A stretch of 64,000 nucleotides of DNA from Parabacteroides distasonis (GTDB lineage: Bacteria; Bacteroidota; Bacteroidia; Bacteroidales; Tannerellaceae). Under the pieces are notes generated by a model. The model worked only from the letters and a program-made list of their open reading frames with translations. It did not search any database and was not told the DNA's origin. Numbering within the stretch: the first letter of the stretch is position 1; every line of letters begins with the position of its first letter. Both the position numbers and the translations under genes were made by a program. The DNA lies in contig JAFBIU010000002.1 in NCBI GenBank assembly GCA_021531775.1, positions 154,988 to 218,987 of the forward strand, read 5' to 3'. Positions 63,311 through 64,000 of the stretch are shown here, piece by piece.

Positions 63311-63358
63311 CACATAATTGATATCAGAAATGTGTACAGAATCACATTTTCCGCACTT
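63287..63358. repeat. Perfect 16-bp inverted repeat around the promoter
   Basis: AAGTGCGGAAAATGTG (63287-63302) and its exact reverse complement (63343-63358), 40 bp apart. One copy lies inside the promoter and one in the leader, 15 bp before the ATG at 63374. This looks like a pair of repressor sites; a leader hairpin is the other reading. Confidence 0.75.
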
Positions 63359-63373
63359 AAAGCTGATCAGACC

Positions 63374-63917
63374 ATGTTTAAAAGAAGTATTATGATTGTC
63401 GAGCAACTCTCTTTTCTCTCCGACAAACCCATTACAGCGGGCAAGACGCTGTTGATTCTCGATGAAATACAGTCATGCCCCGAGGCCATCAGTTCGCTCA
63501 AATACAATAGATGCCAGTGTATATTTGGACACATTACCCTCATTCAGCAAATTCAAGGGGGCACTTGCCGAGAACTATATTCTACAGTCGCTAACAGCTA
63601 ACGGACTGAACTGTATGCGCTATTGGTCGTCAGGCAATCGGGCTGAAGTAGATTTTCTAATGCAATATGGCAACAGGGTGATACCCATTGAGGTGAAGAG
63701 TGACACCAATATCAATGGCCGAAGTCTGATAGAATTTGACAAGAAGTATTCCCCTTCATTGCGCTTACGCTATTCTATGCGCAATCTGAGCAAAGATGGC
63801 AACTTGATCAATATTCCCCTGTTTTTGGCTGACAGGACAGACCTTTTTTTGGGCGTTGTATATTATTTTATCGTTGTACATTTGCATAAACATTCAACAT
63901 CAACGTGTGTGGAATAA
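63374..63917 (+). pseudogene. Broken AAA_14/DUF4143 ATPase gene
   Basis: The intact family is about 380-450 residues: an AAA_14 ATPase domain and a C-terminal DUF4143 domain with a PD-(D/E)XK-like core. Here the ATG at 63374 gives MFKRSIM, a usual start, but the Walker A region is gone. The same frame then has KTLLILDEIQSCPEAISSLKY (Walker B block), after which the frame is lost. The C-terminal part continues in another frame from about 63510: FKGALAENYILQSLTANG, RAEVDFLMQYGNRVIPIEVKS and INIPLFLADRTDLF, to a stop at 63917. So at least one internal deletion and one frameshift have occurred. The product should be inactive. Confidence 0.8.
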
Positions 63918-64000
63918 GGCCGATTTAGCGTTAGTCATAAAGACCGTACGTTATGTTCTGCCCCCACACTTTTACATCAGAAACCGGATAGTTCAATGGG

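Noticed and set aside
63308..63373. Upstream extension of the broken ATPase ORF to 63308
   Set aside because: It would start at a TTG inside the -7 box and read through the inverted repeat; the ATG at 63374 matches the usual family start MFKRS.
1..64000. tRNA or rRNA genes
   Set aside because: Intergenic gaps were read for cloverleaf-like dyads with CCA ends and for rRNA-like sequence; none was convincing. A covariance-model scan would settle this.

Overview
The window reads as a chromosomal segment of a Bacteroidales bacterium, most likely a Parabacteroides/Tannerellaceae-type gut species; the genus is inference. The grounds are FeoA-FeoB fused in one protein, DUF4290, DUF4105 and GldB-type lipoproteins, Rpn-family and AAA_14/DUF4143 genes, many lipoproteins, weak ribosome binding sites, and promoters of the Bacteroidetes type (-33 TTTG, about 19-21 bp, -7 TAnnTTTG) ahead of many genes. 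No rRNA, tRNA, CRISPR array or complete insertion sequence was seen.

Layout. 1-6.4 kb (minus): front end of an exopolysaccharide export locus, read as YjbH-like piece 1, YjbH-like piece 2, a ZU5-like lipoprotein, a Wza-like export lipoprotein, and a Wzc-like tyrosine kinase that runs off the left edge. 6.4-8.2 kb: repeat-rich spacer around one Rpn-family nuclease gene. 8.2-20.9 kb (plus): FeoAB and its small Cys-rich partner, a DUF3298 lipoprotein, rsmG with an overlapping metallo-hydrolase, full-length gcvP, a glycosidase-like lipoprotein, and an etfB-etfA-acyl-CoA dehydrogenase operon closed by a strong terminator. 20.9-28.1 kb (plus): a tightly packed cell-surface cassette of two SGNH hydrolases, an MBOAT acyltransferase, a DUF4105 membrane protein and an alkaline-phosphatase-fold protein that seems to have lost its active site, followed by secA. 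31.6-35.5 kb (plus): M28 peptidase, glycerate kinase, alanine dehydrogenase. 35.5-41.4 kb (minus): six-gene operon DUF4290-murA-rimM-M23 peptidase-dxr-rseP. 41.5-43.1 kb: second M28 peptidase. 43.1-44.05 kb: gene-free spacer with a decayed Rpn tail and a ~245-bp unit bounded by inverted repeats. 44.06-52.9 kb: nucleotidyltransferase, two glycosyltransferases, folK, a fimbrillin-like lipoprotein, a FlaA1/CapD-type sugar epimerase, fabD, tatA-tatC. 53-64 kb: YitT protein, a lipoprotein and a 973-residue ABCG-type transporter, an SBF-type transporter, DNA polymerase III delta', a 39-residue basic protein, GldB-like lipoprotein, riboflavin synthase, a CsgG-like exported protein, and a broken AAA_14/DUF4143 ATPase gene behind an operator-like promoter.

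Most of the content is core metabolism and envelope biogenesis: polysaccharide export and acylation, Sec and Tat export, peptidoglycan and isoprenoid precursors, and envelope proteolysis. The least ordinary points are the split YjbH pair with its ZU5 lipoprotein, the SGNH-SGNH-MBOAT-DUF4105-pseudophosphatase cassette beside secA, MurA with Asp at the catalytic Cys position, the inverted-repeat element at 43.5 kb, and the palindrome-flanked promoter at 63.3 kb.
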